Shown here: one piece after another, positions 1 to 9,404 of the stretch
How positions within the stretch are numbered: position 1 is the stretch's first letter
Layout of the letters: every line of letters begins with the position of its first letter
NCBI RefSeq assembly: GCF_010974945.1
Contig: NZ_JAAIVB010000003.1
Coordinates: forward strand, 88,397 to 152,396
Origin: Noviherbaspirillum galbum
GTDB lineage: Bacteria; Pseudomonadota; Gammaproteobacteria; Burkholderiales; Burkholderiaceae_D
Direction: 5' to 3'
Length of the DNA stretch: 64,000 nt
Notes under the pieces: model-generated
The model's input: the letters and a program-made list of their open reading frames with translations, nothing else
The model's database searches: none
Told to the model about the DNA's origin: nothing
Program-made: the position numbers and the translations under genes

Positions 1-364
1 CCGCCTTGCGGTACCAGCCGATCGCGGAAGCCGGATCGCGCGACACGCCCTGCCCCAGCTCATGCAGCATGCCGAGATGATATTGCGATGCGGCGTGCCC
101 CTGGCCAGCCGCTTTCCGGAACCACCCCGCCGCCGTCGCCAGGTCGCGCTTCACCCCCTGGCCGCTGCCGAACATCAAGCCCAGGTGATGCTGGGCGCCG
201 GCATGGCCGCGTTCGGCGGCCTGCAGATACATCACCAGCGCGTTCTGCCTCTCCCCGGCCTGGGCGGGTTGTGCTGGCTGAACTGGCTGAACTGACGGTG
301 CGGCAGCGGGCGCGCCGGGCGTCCCTTGCGCAACCGCCCCGGAAACCGTGGTCGGGTCAGACAT
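1..364 (-). CDS. Sel1-repeat protein, 3' part cut by window edge
   Basis: About 121 codons of the N-terminal part are visible; the gene runs off the left edge of the window. After a Pro/Ala/Gln-rich leader of roughly 40 residues (with VQPVQPAQPAQ) come Sel1-like repeats: GHAGAQHHLGLMFGSGQG, then GHAASQYHLGMLHELGQG, each followed by a W-(F/Y)-RKA helix. Sel1 repeats are TPR-like solenoids that act as protein-protein scaffolds, often in signalling or secretion. The start codon overlaps the stop of the upstream GGDEF/EAL gene (TGATG), so the two are probably translationally coupled and this protein may be a partner of that enzyme. No signal peptide is seen, so a cytoplasmic location is likely. 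The exact role is unknown. Confidence 0.8.
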   Translation of the reverse strand, partial: MSDPTTVSGAVAQGTPGAPAAAPSVQPVQPAQPAQAGERQNALVMYLQAAERGHAGAQHHLGLMFGSGQGVKRDLATAAGWFRKAAGQGHAASQYHLGMLHELGQGVSRDPASAIGWYRKA

Positions 365-2586
365 CAGCCAGCCTCCTGCAACGGCACGTCGGCTTGCCGC
401 GCCGATGCCTGGCCTGCCAGCACCGACTGCAATTGCCTCACCGGCATGGGCCGGTGGAACAGGAAGCCTTGCATCACCCTGCAGCCGGCCTGCTGCAGGT
501 AGCGCACCTGGCGCTCCGTCTCGACGCCCTCGGCCACGAGATCCATGCCCAGGCCGCGGGCGATCGAAATGACCGCCAGCACCACCGGGAAATGTCCGCC
601 TTCCTGGCCGATTTCGCGCACGAAGGATTGGTCGATCTTCAGGGTGTCCACTTCGAAGCGCTGGAGGTACGCGAGCGAGGAATAGCCGGTGCCGAAGTCA
701 TCGATGGCGATGCGCACGCCGAGCTCGGTCAGCCGGTTCAGCTGCCGGATCGCCAGGTCGGGGTTGCGGATGCAGATGTTTTCCGTGATTTCCACCTCAA
801 GCTGCTCCGCCGCCACCTTGCGTTCCTCGAGCGTACGCCACAGCTTCCGGAAGAACTCGTCCCTGCCGAGGCAGGTCGGCGACAGGTTGATGCAGAATCG
901 GAGGTCACGGTAACCATCGCGTTGCAGGCGCTGCATGTCGGCGCAGACCGCGTCCACCATCCAGTCGCTGAGCATCACCATCAAGCCCATCTCTTCCGCG
1001 AGCGGCAGGAAGCGTCCGGGCGTGAGCAGGCCGAGCCGTGGATGGTTCCAGCGCATCAGCGCCTCGACCGCCACCACGTTGCCGGCCGCGGTATCGACCT
1101 GGGGTTGGTAATACATTTCGAGTTCGCCGCGCTGCAGCGCCCTGCGCAACTCCTGTTCCAGCAAGACCTTTTCGTGCGCGGCGTCGAGCAGGGAGCGATC
1201 ATAGAAACCGAAGCCGTTCTTGCCGTCCGACTTGACCGCGTACATCGCCATGTCGGCATGTCGCACGAGCTCGTCGTCGTTCTCGCCGTCTTCCGGGAAG
1301 ACGGCAATGCCGATGCTGGCGGAGATGTGCAGTTCGGAGCCGTCGATGACGAAGGGCGCACCCAGCGCCTCCAGGAATTTTTCCGCGACCACCGTGGCAT
1401 CGGTCCGCTTTTCCAGGTCGGGGAGCAGGGCGACGAACTCGTCGCCGCCGAGGCGGGCCAGCGTGTCGCCCTTGCGGATGCAGCTGCGCAGGCGCGTCGC
1501 GACCTGCCTCAGCAGCTCGTCGCCCTTGAGATGCCCCAGCGAATCGTTGATGATCTTGAAGCGGTCCAGGTCGATGAACATCAGCGCGAGCTGCTGTTCC
1601 TTCCGGCGTGCCTGCAGCAGCGCCAGCTCGAGCCGGTCGTGGAACAGCGCGCGGTTGGGCAGGTCGGTCAGGATGTCGTGGTAGGCCTGGTAGGTGATCA
1701 GCTCTTCGGCACGGCGCTTCTCGGTAACATCCCGCGCGATGCCGTAGGTGCCCAGGTACTCGACCGACGGCGCCTTGTCGCTGGCGTAGAGACCGATGGA
1801 ATTGAAGGAAATCGTGCGCAGCGAGGTTTCGAAATGCCGCTCGGACGAGGCAGGCTCGTTGCACTTGAGGCGCAGCTCGACGTTGCGGCTGGCGCGCTCG
1901 CCGACGCGGCGCTCGTTGAAGACGTAGCGCGCGCGGTCGAGGTCGTCGTCATGCACGAGCGCGGCATAGTCCGCGCCGATCAGCGCGTCCCTGTCAAAGC
2001 CGAGCAGCTCGGTGACGCGCCGGTTGATGTATGTGAAGCGGCCGCTCTGGTCGAGGGTATAGATAATGTCGGGCGAGCTGTCGATCAGGAAGCGGTACAT
2101 CTTTTCCGACTGCTCCAGCCGCGCGAACAGGTTGCGGTTCTCGATGTGGAGGCGGCGCTTTTCCAGCGCGTTGCGAACCAGCGCCAGCAGCTCGTCAGTG
2201 CGGTATGGCTTGCGCAGGTAGCCGTAGGCCTGCCGGTTGATCGCGCCGATCGCCGCCTCGATCCCGGTGTGGCCGCTGAGAACGATCACCTCTGTGGTGA
2301 TGCCGCGCGCATTGATGACGTCCATGACGTCGTGGCCGGACATGTCCGGCATGCCGATGTCGAGCAGCACGACATCGAAATGGCTTTCGCCCAGTTCCGC
2401 GACAGCTTCCGCGCCGTTGCGGGCGGTCGTGAGGTGGTAGCCCTGGCCGTCCAGCAATTCCTTCAGGCTCGCCAGCAGCCGCGGTTCGTCGTCGACGAGC
2501 AGCAGCCGGGGTTCGGCCAGGGTCCAGGTGGGATCCGGCGAGAACACCGGGTCCTGCTCGTAAATGTTGATGGCTTGCGATCGCAT
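364..2586 (-). CDS. Response regulator with PAS, GGDEF and EAL domains
   Basis: A 740-residue cytoplasmic protein with four domains in order: a receiver (about 24-145, phospho-acceptor Asp near 75 in LLDIGMPDMSG), PAS (about 165-290, with IIYTLDQSGRFTYINRRV), GGDEF (about 305-470) and EAL (about 480-735). The diguanylate cyclase motif GGDEF is intact at 380-384 and is preceded by an RKGD sequence at the spacing of a product-inhibition I-site. The phosphodiesterase signature EALMRWNHP is intact near 508, as is DDFGTGYSSLAYL. Either or both activities on c-di-GMP are possible; the sequence cannot tell which dominates. The receiver suggests control by a kinase, and the HDOD-kinase gene only 19 bases upstream on the same strand is the obvious candidate partner. 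It overlaps the Sel1 gene downstream. Confidence 0.93.
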   Translation of the reverse strand: MRSQAINIYEQDPVFSPDPTWTLAEPRLLLVDDEPRLLASLKELLDGQGYHLTTARNGAEAVAELGESHFDVVLLDIGMPDMSGHDVMDVINARGITTEVIVLSGHTGIEAAIGAINRQAYGYLRKPYRTDELLALVRNALEKRRLHIENRNLFARLEQSEKMYRFLIDSSPDIIYTLDQSGRFTYINRRVTELLGFDRDALIGADYAALVHDDDLDRARYVFNERRVGERASRNVELRLKCNEPASSERHFETSLRTISFNSIGLYASDKAPSVEYLGTYGIARDVTEKRRAEELITYQAYHDILTDLPNRALFHDRLELALLQARRKEQQLALMFIDLDRFKIINDSLGHLKGDELLRQVATRLRSCIRKGDTLARLGGDEFVALLPDLEKRTDATVVAEKFLEALGAPFVIDGSELHISASIGIAVFPEDGENDDELVRHADMAMYAVKSDGKNGFGFYDRSLLDAAHEKVLLEQELRRALQRGELEMYYQPQVDTAAGNVVAVEALMRWNHPRLGLLTPGRFLPLAEEMGLMVMLSDWMVDAVCADMQRLQRDGYRDLRFCINLSPTCLGRDEFFRKLWRTLEERKVAAEQLEVEITENICIRNPDLAIRQLNRLTELGVRIAIDDFGTGYSSLAYLQRFEVDTLKIDQSFVREIGQEGGHFPVVLAVISIARGLGMDLVAEGVETERQVRYLQQAGCRVMQGFLFHRPMPVRQLQSVLAGQASARQADVPLQEAG

Positions 2587-2605
2587 GTCGATCCTTCAGC
2601 GTTGA

Positions 2606-4762
2606 TCAGCGAGACGGCGGCGCTGCGGCAACGACCGCCGCCCCGCCGGATTGCAGCAAGATGTCGAAAACGGTCCCGCCCCGGCTGCTGCGGCAGTCGA
2701 TCCTGCCGCCATGGTTGCGCACCAGGTCGTGGACGATGGACAGGCCGAGTCCGCGGTTCGACCCATCCTTGCTGCTGGCGACGGGCTGGAACAGGCGGGC
2801 GCGAACGGTGTCCGGGATGCCGGGGCCGGTGTCGCTGACCGTCAGCAGGACGTAGCGGCCGTCATCGCGGTCGACCACGCCGTTGTTGCGCAAATCTATC
2901 CGCCCGCCGTGCGGCATGGCCTCCACCGCGTTCTTCACGAGGTTGATGAGGACCTGCCTCAGGCTCGCCTGGTGGATGACGGCCTGCGTGGGCTCGGGAG
3001 ACAGCTGGCGGGAAATCTGGACGCCGGCCGGCAGCGTGCCGCTCTCCGAGAACAGCGCCGACACGTACTTCAGGGCGGCGTTTACTTCACAGACGGCCGG
3101 GCCGGCCAGTCCGGGCTGCGCCGCCTCGGGCTGGGCGAAGTCGTCGATGATGCGCGAGACGCGGTCGAGCTCTTCCTCGATGGTTTCGAGCTCGGAGTCG
3201 ATGGATTGGGCGTTGCCCGCCTTGCGCTGCAGGACGCCAAGGTAATTCCGGATGATGGCCAGCGGATTGTTGACCTCGTGCGCCACCCGCCTGGCCGCGA
3301 GCAGGTACTCCTGTTCCTGTGCCGCGCCGGTCTGCGGCGCGCCGGCTTGCGCCACGGCGGACGCCGCGCCCGCCAGCGCGGCGCCGGCCTGTCCGCCGAA
3401 GTCCTGCAGCAAGGCGAGGCGTTCGGCCAGGTGTTCCGCCTGCAAGCGGCTCGTTGCCCCGACCAGGACCAGCGGCCGCGCATCGACGCCTCGCACCGGC
3501 AGCGCGATCAATGCCTCGGCATTGAAGAAGCGCAGCAGCTGCTCTTCCGCCACCGACGGCCCCGGCGCCGGGTAAAGCACGGCCGGCTGCCCGAGCCGCC
3601 AGGCGCGGCCGGCGAGGTTGTCGTTATCCGCCGGCAGGGACATCCCGGCAAGGCGCTGATGGCCGGGCGGCAGCGCCGTCGGCACGAAAGACTGCCCATC
3701 GGGCGATCGTTCCATGACCACGGCGTCCGTCAGGTCGAAAAGGATGATGGCGGCCTTGACGATCGCGCGGATGCAGCTCTCCGGATCGGCCTGCTGGCGC
3801 AGCGCGGACAAGGTCTTGTCGATCAGGAGCACATCCCGCATGGTGTCCTTGAGCGGATCGCCGGCCCGCTCCGGCCGCGTTGCCGCCGCAACCGCCCTGG
3901 TGATGGCCTGCGCCGGCGCCAATCCCGGCAAGGCGATGCCCAGCGAATCCGCGAGCCTGCTGACCTCGTGGCCGGCCCGTGCCCGCAGCTCGATGAACTC
4001 GCCATGCGGAAGGCCGGCCAGGGCAAGGCTCTTGTCCCGGTATTGGGGAAGCGCGTCCTGCAGGTGAAGAAGACAATCCGTCGCGGCAACGATCCGCACC
4101 AGGGCATGCGCGTCCTTGAGCCTCGCCAGCGCGACATGGTGATAGCGGATGCTGTCGGCCAGGAAGGAATCGAGCGCCATCCGCTCCGCCAGCATGGCGC
4201 CGGCCTCGGCATGGGTGATTGACAGCGTGCGTTCCTCCAGCGCGCACAGCGCGGGATCTTCGTCGGCAAAGAAGTTGGCGGAATACTCTTCCGGCGCGGC
4301 GCACGCCAGCGCCAGCCGGCCGATGTCATGCAGCAGGCCCGCCAGGTAAGCCTCCTCGGGGAAGGGATAGCCCTGGCGCTCGGCAAGCATCCTGGCAGTC
4401 ACGCCCGCCGTCATGGCGTGTACCCAGAAGGCCCGCAGGTCGAGGCCGGCGCCGATGTCGTGGAAGGTCTGGTAGACCGACTGGGTCATGAGCAGGGTGC
4501 GCACCATGTCGAGGCCGATGGTGGCAAGCGCCTGCGGCACGCTGGGGACCGGGGTGCCGGTGCGGTAGGCGGGACTCGCCGCCACCTGCAGGACCTTTGC
4601 CGCGAGCGCGGCGTCCTGCAGCACCAAGTCGGCGAGCGCATCCATGCCGATGTCGTCATCCGCACAGGCGTGCATCACTTTCATCAGCACCTCGGGCAAC
4701 GCCGGCAGGCGGGTAGCCAGCAGGCGGTTCCGAATGTCCGGCTTAGCGGTCACGGAATTCAT
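2606..4762 (-). CDS. HDOD-GAF sensor histidine kinase
   Basis: About 718 residues. The N-terminal half is an HDOD domain (LPALPEVLMKVMHACADD, then GLLHDIGRLALACA), a family related to HD hydrolases and used in signalling. A GAF-like region follows (about 350-450), then a HisKA H-box, AHEVNNPLAIIRNYL near 497, and a HATPase with LINLVKNAVEAMPHGG, DTGPGIP and GLGLSIVHDLV. No membrane segment is seen, so it should sense a cytoplasmic cue. It has no receiver, and the adjacent REC-PAS-GGDEF-EAL protein is its likely target. The ATG at 4762 is chosen because the family homology starts soon after it and it forms an ATGA overlap with a short upstream frame that has a good ribosome site. The frame is open further upstream to an ATG at 4843, so a longer start cannot be excluded. 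Confidence 0.88.
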   Translation of the reverse strand: MNSVTAKPDIRNRLLATRLPALPEVLMKVMHACADDDIGMDALADLVLQDAALAAKVLQVAASPAYRTGTPVPSVPQALATIGLDMVRTLLMTQSVYQTFHDIGAGLDLRAFWVHAMTAGVTARMLAERQGYPFPEEAYLAGLLHDIGRLALACAAPEEYSANFFADEDPALCALEERTLSITHAEAGAMLAERMALDSFLADSIRYHHVALARLKDAHALVRIVAATDCLLHLQDALPQYRDKSLALAGLPHGEFIELRARAGHEVSRLADSLGIALPGLAPAQAITRAVAAATRPERAGDPLKDTMRDVLLIDKTLSALRQQADPESCIRAIVKAAIILFDLTDAVVMERSPDGQSFVPTALPPGHQRLAGMSLPADNDNLAGRAWRLGQPAVLYPAPGPSVAEEQLLRFFNAEALIALPVRGVDARPLVLVGATSRLQAEHLAERLALLQDFGGQAGAALAGAASAVAQAGAPQTGAAQEQEYLLAARRVAHEVNNPLAIIRNYLGVLQRKAGNAQSIDSELETIEEELDRVSRIIDDFAQPEAAQPGLAGPAVCEVNAALKYVSALFSESGTLPAGVQISRQLSPEPTQAVIHQASLRQVLINLVKNAVEAMPHGGRIDLRNNGVVDRDDGRYVLLTVSDTGPGIPDTVRARLFQPVASSKDGSNRGLGLSIVHDLVRNHGGRIDCRSSRGGTVFDILLQSGGAAVVAAAPPSR

Positions 4763-4809
4763 CGAACGGCAAGATCGATTGCGTATGACATTCCTGTCTG
4801 ACTGGCCAA
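4759..4809 (-). CDS. Possible 16-residue leader peptide upstream of the HDOD kinase
   Basis: A TTG-initiated frame encodes MASQTGMSYAIDLAVR. An AGAGGAG ribosome site lies at 4816-4822, six bases before the TTG, and the TGA stop overlaps the kinase ATG as ATGA. The kinase ATG itself has no clear ribosome site, so this leader could supply ribosomes by translational coupling. The evidence is only positional; no homology is recognised. Confidence 0.3.
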   Translation of the reverse strand: MASQTGMSYAIDLAVR

Positions 4810-4843
4810 GAAAATCTCCTCTCGATGGTGAGCGGTATAACAT

Positions 4844-5315
4844 GCAAATTTATCACAAAAAGTTTCCTGTTTGCAAAACCGAGAAAAGGCCCTTTTATGC
4901 CTCAAATCGTCGAAAGCAACGATTGCATTGAAGGCGGCCGCCGAGGGAAAACCGAGAAAATTCCCTGAACTGGAAACCGCGCAGCCGAAGTTCATGGCAG
5001 CAGTGCATGCCGCCTTGTCACGCATGACGAAAAGCGTATGCGAACGCACACAGGGACGATCCCGCGATCAGAGTTTCACACGCAGGCAAGGACGGCTCTG
5101 GTACGATCACGCCATGCTTCCGCGAATGCTTTCGTGCTCCGCCGCGCGCCGCTCCTTGCCTCTCATGCCTCCCGTGCCGGCCAATGATGCCGACTTGGCA
5201 TGACCGTTTTTCCACATCGTCCGCAGGATTCCGACGACCCCAAATAATTGGGCGCAATCCGTCAACCGAAGCATCAGCGGCACGCTATAAGAACACTTCC
5301 TTTTTCATCATCGCC
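4844..5315. other. Divergent intergenic region, no gene seen
   Basis: About 470 bases separate the leftward kinase gene from the rightward NRPS gene, so both promoters must lie here. The part next to the kinase is clearly A/T-richer than the genes around it. Short open frames exist on both strands (for example 4871-5203 on the plus strand) but have no recognisable family and no good start context. I could not identify a convincing -35/-10 pair or operator. Confidence 0.5.
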
Positions 5316-8300
5316 ATGTCCATCAGCATCGACGCCGATCAGCTTCCGGCAAGTGAACCTTCCACCACCGTAGCCGGGATTGCAAGACAGTCGATCCTGC
5401 TGGGCGCCGAGCGTCCGGAATTCATCCGCGACGAAATCCTCGCCGACCTTCTCGAAACCACCGCCCGCCGCCAGCCGGATCATCCGGCGCTGATCGACGG
5501 CGAGCGCGTCGTGAGCTATGGCGAACTCGACATGGCGGCCAACCGCGTCGCCTCCCGGCTCATCGCCGCCGGAGTCGGCCCCGGCCAGATCATCGGCCTG
5601 TGGCTGCCGCGCGGCGCCGACCTGCTCATCATGCAAGCCGGGATCGCGAAGACCGGCGCCGCCTGGCTGCCCTTCGACGCCGATACCCCGCTCGAACGCA
5701 TCCTCATCTGCCTGGCCGATGCCAGCTCGCCGGGACTGGTCAGCTGCGAAAGCTTCGAGGCCCAGCTCGCGGGCGCTGCAACGACGACCTGGATGGCGGA
5801 AGACCTGCTCGCCACCACCGGCGCCGGAGAAAAGCTCCGCCGCCGCGACCAGGTGCTGCCAACCGATCCCGCGTACGTGATCTATACCTCCGGCTCGACC
5901 GGCAAGCCGAAGGGAATCCAGATCAGCCAGGGCGCGATCTGCCATTTCCTCCGCAGCGAAAACAGCGTCCTCGGCGTCCGTGGCGACGACCGCGTCTACC
6001 ACGGCTTCTCGGTGGCATTCGACATGTCGTTCGAGGAAATCTGGATCAGCTATCTCGTCGGCGCGACCCTCTGGATCGCACCCAAGCAGATCGCCGCGGA
6101 TCCGGAAGCCTTGCCGCGCGCCCTGGAAGAACAGCGCATCACGGTGCTGCACGCGGTGCCTACGCTGCTGGCGCTGTTCGAGCGCGACTTGCCCGGCCTG
6201 CGGATCATCAACCTCGGCGGCGAGATGTGCCCGGATTCGCTGGTGGCCCGCTGGGCCCGTCCCGGCCGTCCGGTGTTCAACAGCTACGGTCCGACGGAAG
6301 CCACGGTATCCGCGAGCATGATCGCCTTGCAGGCAGGCGAGCCCGTGACGATCGGCGCACCACTGCCCAACTATGGCTTGCTCGTGGTCGACACCGGCTC
6401 CGCGGGCGAACTAAAGCTCGCCCCCGCCGGCGAAACCGGAGAGCTCTGCATTACCGGCCCCGGCGTGGCCAGCGGTTATCTTGGCAGGCCCGAGCTGACG
6501 GCGGAAAAATTCGTCGTCAATCCCTGGGCCGCGCATCCGTCGCATGCGCGCATGTACCGTACCGGCGATCTGGCGCGCATCGACGAGCACGGCAACGTGC
6601 AATGCCTCGGGCGCACCGACGACCAGGTCAAGATCCGCGGATTCCGCGTGGAGCTCGGCGAGATCGAAGCCGAACTCGTGCGCCAGGCCGGCGTCGGCAC
6701 GGCGGCGGTGGTGCTGCGCAAGGACGACGGCATCGAACAGCTGGTCGCCTTCTACGTGGCGGACGATGAGAGCGCAGCGAACGCCGCGGCCCTGCGCGCG
6801 GCGCTCGCCGAGCGCCTGCCGCCTTACATGGTGCCGGGCCATTTCGAGGCGCTCGCGGAGATGCCGCGCCTGATATCGGGAAAGATCGACCGCAACACGC
6901 TCAAGGCGCGTCCGCTCGAGGTGCGCGCTCCCGCGGATGGGGACGCCGCCGCGACGCCCGCCGAAGAGGTACTCTTTTCCGCCCTGCACAAGCTTTTCCC
7001 TGGCCAGCCGCTGCGGCGCGCAGCCGACTTCTTTTCCGATCTCGGCGGCCACTCGCTGTTCGCGGCCCGCCTCGCCTCGGCCCTGCGGACCGTTCCGGGC
7101 TACGCGCATGTGACCGTCCGCGACATCTACCAGCACCGCAAGGTGTCCGCGATCGCGGCGGCGATGACGGAAGGACAAGCCGCAGCGCAGGCTGCGGCGA
7201 TCATCGCCGCGGAAACGGCGCCCCGGACGCAGGCCCGCCCCGGCGCCTTCGCGCGCTGGCGTTGCGGCCTCGCGCAGGCCATCGTCACGCCTCCCGTCAT
7301 CATGCTGCGCATGGCGCAATGGCTCGCGCCCTTCTTCACCTATCACTTCCTGACAGGCGATCCGGGCGATTCCGTGGTATGGGCCGTCCTGGCTTCCATC
7401 GGCGTCTTCCTGTTGACCACCATGCTCGAATTCGTCGTCCCGGTGGTGGGCGTGCGGCTGCTGTCGGCAGGCATTCGCCCGGGACGCTACCCCCTGTGGG
7501 GCATGACCTATTTCCGCTGGTGGCTCGGCGACCGCCTCGTCGAATCGGCGCCCGCCTACCTGCTCTCCGGCTCGTCGCTTTACGCCTGGTGGCTGCGCGC
7601 CCTCGGCGCGAAGATCGGCCGCGAAGTCACCATCGGATCGATCACCCTGCGCTCGCCGGCAATGCTGAGCATCGGGGACGGCGCAAGCATCGGCAATGCC
7701 GTCAACCTTGAAAACGCGCGCGTGCAGAACGGCGAGTTGCGCCTCGGCCGGATCGACATCGGCAACGATGCCTTCGTCGGCTCGTATTCCGTGCTGGAAG
7801 GCGGAACGGAAATCGGCAGCCTCGGCCATCTGGACGGACAGTCTTCCATGTCCGAGGGAATGCGCCTGCCAGCCGGTCGTTGCTGGAGCGGCTCGCCCGC
7901 GCGCGACACCGGCGCCTTCACCCGGACCTGTCCGCCCCGCCCCGCGGCATCGCGGCTGCGGCTGGCGGCGGAAGGCGTTTTCTTTGCCGTCGGCGCGCTG
8001 TCCATCGCTGCCATGTTCTTCCTGCCCGTGTTCCCTGCCTTCATGCTGATCGACTGGCTGGGCGAGCCGGAACGCTTTACCTGGCTCCAGTCGAACGCCG
8101 TGCCGGTGCAGCTGCTGAGGCACTTCCTGCTCGCCTTGCCAGCCACGGCAGTCCTGATCTTTTGCACGGTGCTGCTTTCCGCCGCCGTGCGCTGGACGGT
8201 GCTTCCGCGTCTCAAGCCCGGCACCTGGGCGGTGCACAGCTTCACCTATTGCCGCAAATGGCTGGTCAATCTCATCCAGGAATCGAGCCTGAACGTGCTC

Positions 8301-9389
8301 CATGGCGTCTACGCGACGGTGTACTCGCCGTTCTGGTACCGCCTGCTCGGCGCGAAGGTAGGCAAGGATGCCGAGATCTCGTCCGCGCTGGGCGTCGTTC
8401 CCGACATGCTGACCCTGGGCGACGAAACCTTCATTGCCGATGCCGTCATGCTTGGCGACGAACACATTGATGGCGGCTGGATGACCATGCAGCCTACGGT
8501 GATTTCTCGCCGCAGCTTCGTCGGCAACGGCTCGTACATCCCGGACGGCACGATCCTCCCGGAGAACATGCTGGTCGGCGTGCACAGCCGGGCGCCCTCG
8601 AACGCGCAGATGCAGCCGGGAGACACCTGGCTCGGCTCGCCGCCGATCAACCTGCCGGCGCGCGAAGGCACGACCGGGTATCCGGAATCCCTGACCTTCC
8701 GTCCCTCGCCTGCGCGGCGCCTTTGCCGCGCGCTGGTTGAAGCCTTCCGCATCGCCGCCCCGCATGCCATCGTTACCGCGGTCGGCTATACCCTGGTCCT
8801 GGATCTGATGCCGATGGCCGGGGCTGGACGCTGGACCGCGGTTGCCGGCAGCCTGGCCATCGCCGGAATGCTTTACGGCGTCGGCGCCTTCGTTTTCGTG
8901 GCCCTCCTGAAGTGGCTCCTGCTCAGGCGCTACGACAAGCGCACGGCGCCGATGTGGACCCCTTTCGTCTGGGTATCCGAGGCGGTGACGAGCCTGTACG
9001 AAGGCCTGGCCGTGCCCAACTTCCTTCGCTACCTGCGCGGCACGCCATGGTTGCCGGAAGCACTGAAGGCGATGGGTTGCCGCATCGGCAAGGGCGTGTA
9101 CATGGACACGACGGACATCACCGAATTCGATTGCGTCAGCATCGGCGACCACAGCGAAATCAATGCCCTGGCCTGCCCGCAAACCCATCTCTTCGAGGAT
9201 CGCGTCATGAAGATCGACCACGTGCGCATCGGCAAGGGCGTGTACATGGCGCCCCGCAGCGCCGTGCTCTATGGCGCGGAAGTCGGCGATCGCGCCCGCC
9301 TCGGCGCGCTGACCCTGGTGATGAAAGGGGAAGCCATTCCTCCGGCGAGCGCATGGCAAGGATGTCCGGCGGCGCCCGCGCACGGCTGA
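5316..9389 (+). CDS. Pls/PosA-family non-ribosomal peptide synthetase (A-PCP-membrane acyltransferase-like)
   Basis: A 1357-residue single-module synthetase. Residues about 25-525 form an adenylation domain: IYTSGSTGKPKGI near 187, FDMSFEEIWIS (its Asp fits the residue that normally holds the substrate alpha-amino group), NSYGPTEATV, YRTGDLARIDEHGN, KIRGFRVELGEIEAE and SGKIDRNTL near 520. A carrier domain follows with DLGGHSLFAARLAS near 574, whose Ser takes phosphopantetheine. There is no ordinary condensation or thioesterase domain. From about 665 on there are membrane segments interleaved with three left-handed-beta-helix (hexapeptide) blocks, e.g. IGNDAFVGSYSVLEGG and IGKGVYMAPRSAVLYGAEVG. 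This is the architecture of epsilon-poly-lysine synthetase and the PosA/Pls group, which make isopeptide-linked amino-acid polymers at the inner membrane. Start: ATG at 5316; an in-frame upstream extension to 5184 looks non-coding. The substrate is not predictable by eye. Confidence 0.9.
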   Translation: MSISIDADQLPASEPSTTVAGIARQSILLGAERPEFIRDEILADLLETTARRQPDHPALIDGERVVSYGELDMAANRVASRLIAAGVGPGQIIGLWLPRGADLLIMQAGIAKTGAAWLPFDADTPLERILICLADASSPGLVSCESFEAQLAGAATTTWMAEDLLATTGAGEKLRRRDQVLPTDPAYVIYTSGSTGKPKGIQISQGAICHFLRSENSVLGVRGDDRVYHGFSVAFDMSFEEIWISYLVGATLWIAPKQIAADPEALPRALEEQRITVLHAVPTLLALFERDLPGLRIINLGGEMCPDSLVARWARPGRPVFNSYGPTEATVSASMIALQAGEPVTIGAPLPNYGLLVVDTGSAGELKLAPAGETGELCITGPGVASGYLGRPELTAEKFVVNPWAAHPSHARMYRTGDLARIDEHGNVQCLGRTDDQVKIRGFRVELGEIEAELVRQAGVGTAAVVLRKDDGIEQLVAFYVADDESAANAAALRAALAERLPPYMVPGHFEALAEMPRLISGKIDRNTLKARPLEVRAPADGDAAATPAEEVLFSALHKLFPGQPLRRAADFFSDLGGHSLFAARLASALRTVPGYAHVTVRDIYQHRKVSAIAAAMTEGQAAAQAAAIIAAETAPRTQARPGAFARWRCGLAQAIVTPPVIMLRMAQWLAPFFTYHFLTGDPGDSVVWAVLASIGVFLLTTMLEFVVPVVGVRLLSAGIRPGRYPLWGMTYFRWWLGDRLVESAPAYLLSGSSLYAWWLRALGAKIGREVTIGSITLRSPAMLSIGDGASIGNAVNLENARVQNGELRLGRIDIGNDAFVGSYSVLEGGTEIGSLGHLDGQSSMSEGMRLPAGRCWSGSPARDTGAFTRTCPPRPAASRLRLAAEGVFFAVGALSIAAMFFLPVFPAFMLIDWLGEPERFTWLQSNAVPVQLLRHFLLALPATAVLIFCTVLLSAAVRWTVLPRLKPGTWAVHSFTYCRKWLVNLIQESSLNVLHGVYATVYSPFWYRLLGAKVGKDAEISSALGVVPDMLTLGDETFIADAVMLGDEHIDGGWMTMQPTVISRRSFVGNGSYIPDGTILPENMLVGVHSRAPSNAQMQPGDTWLGSPPINLPAREGTTGYPESLTFRPSPARRLCRALVEAFRIAAPHAIVTAVGYTLVLDLMPMAGAGRWTAVAGSLAIAGMLYGVGAFVFVALLKWLLLRRYDKRTAPMWTPFVWVSEAVTSLYEGLAVPNFLRYLRGTPWLPEALKAMGCRIGKGVYMDTTDITEFDCVSIGDHSEINALACPQTHLFEDRVMKIDHVRIGKGVYMAPRSAVLYGAEVGDRARLGALTLVMKGEAIPPASAWQGCPAAPAHG

Positions 9390-9404
9390 GTCCGTTCGAG
9401 ACAC

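Noticed and set aside
88..2838. 916-codon open frame on the plus strand
   Set aside because: Antisense to the REC-PAS-GGDEF-EAL gene, whose motifs are intact on the minus strand.
4871..5203. 110-codon frame between the kinase and the NRPS gene
   Set aside because: Low-quality start context, odd composition and lies in the region expected to hold two promoters.
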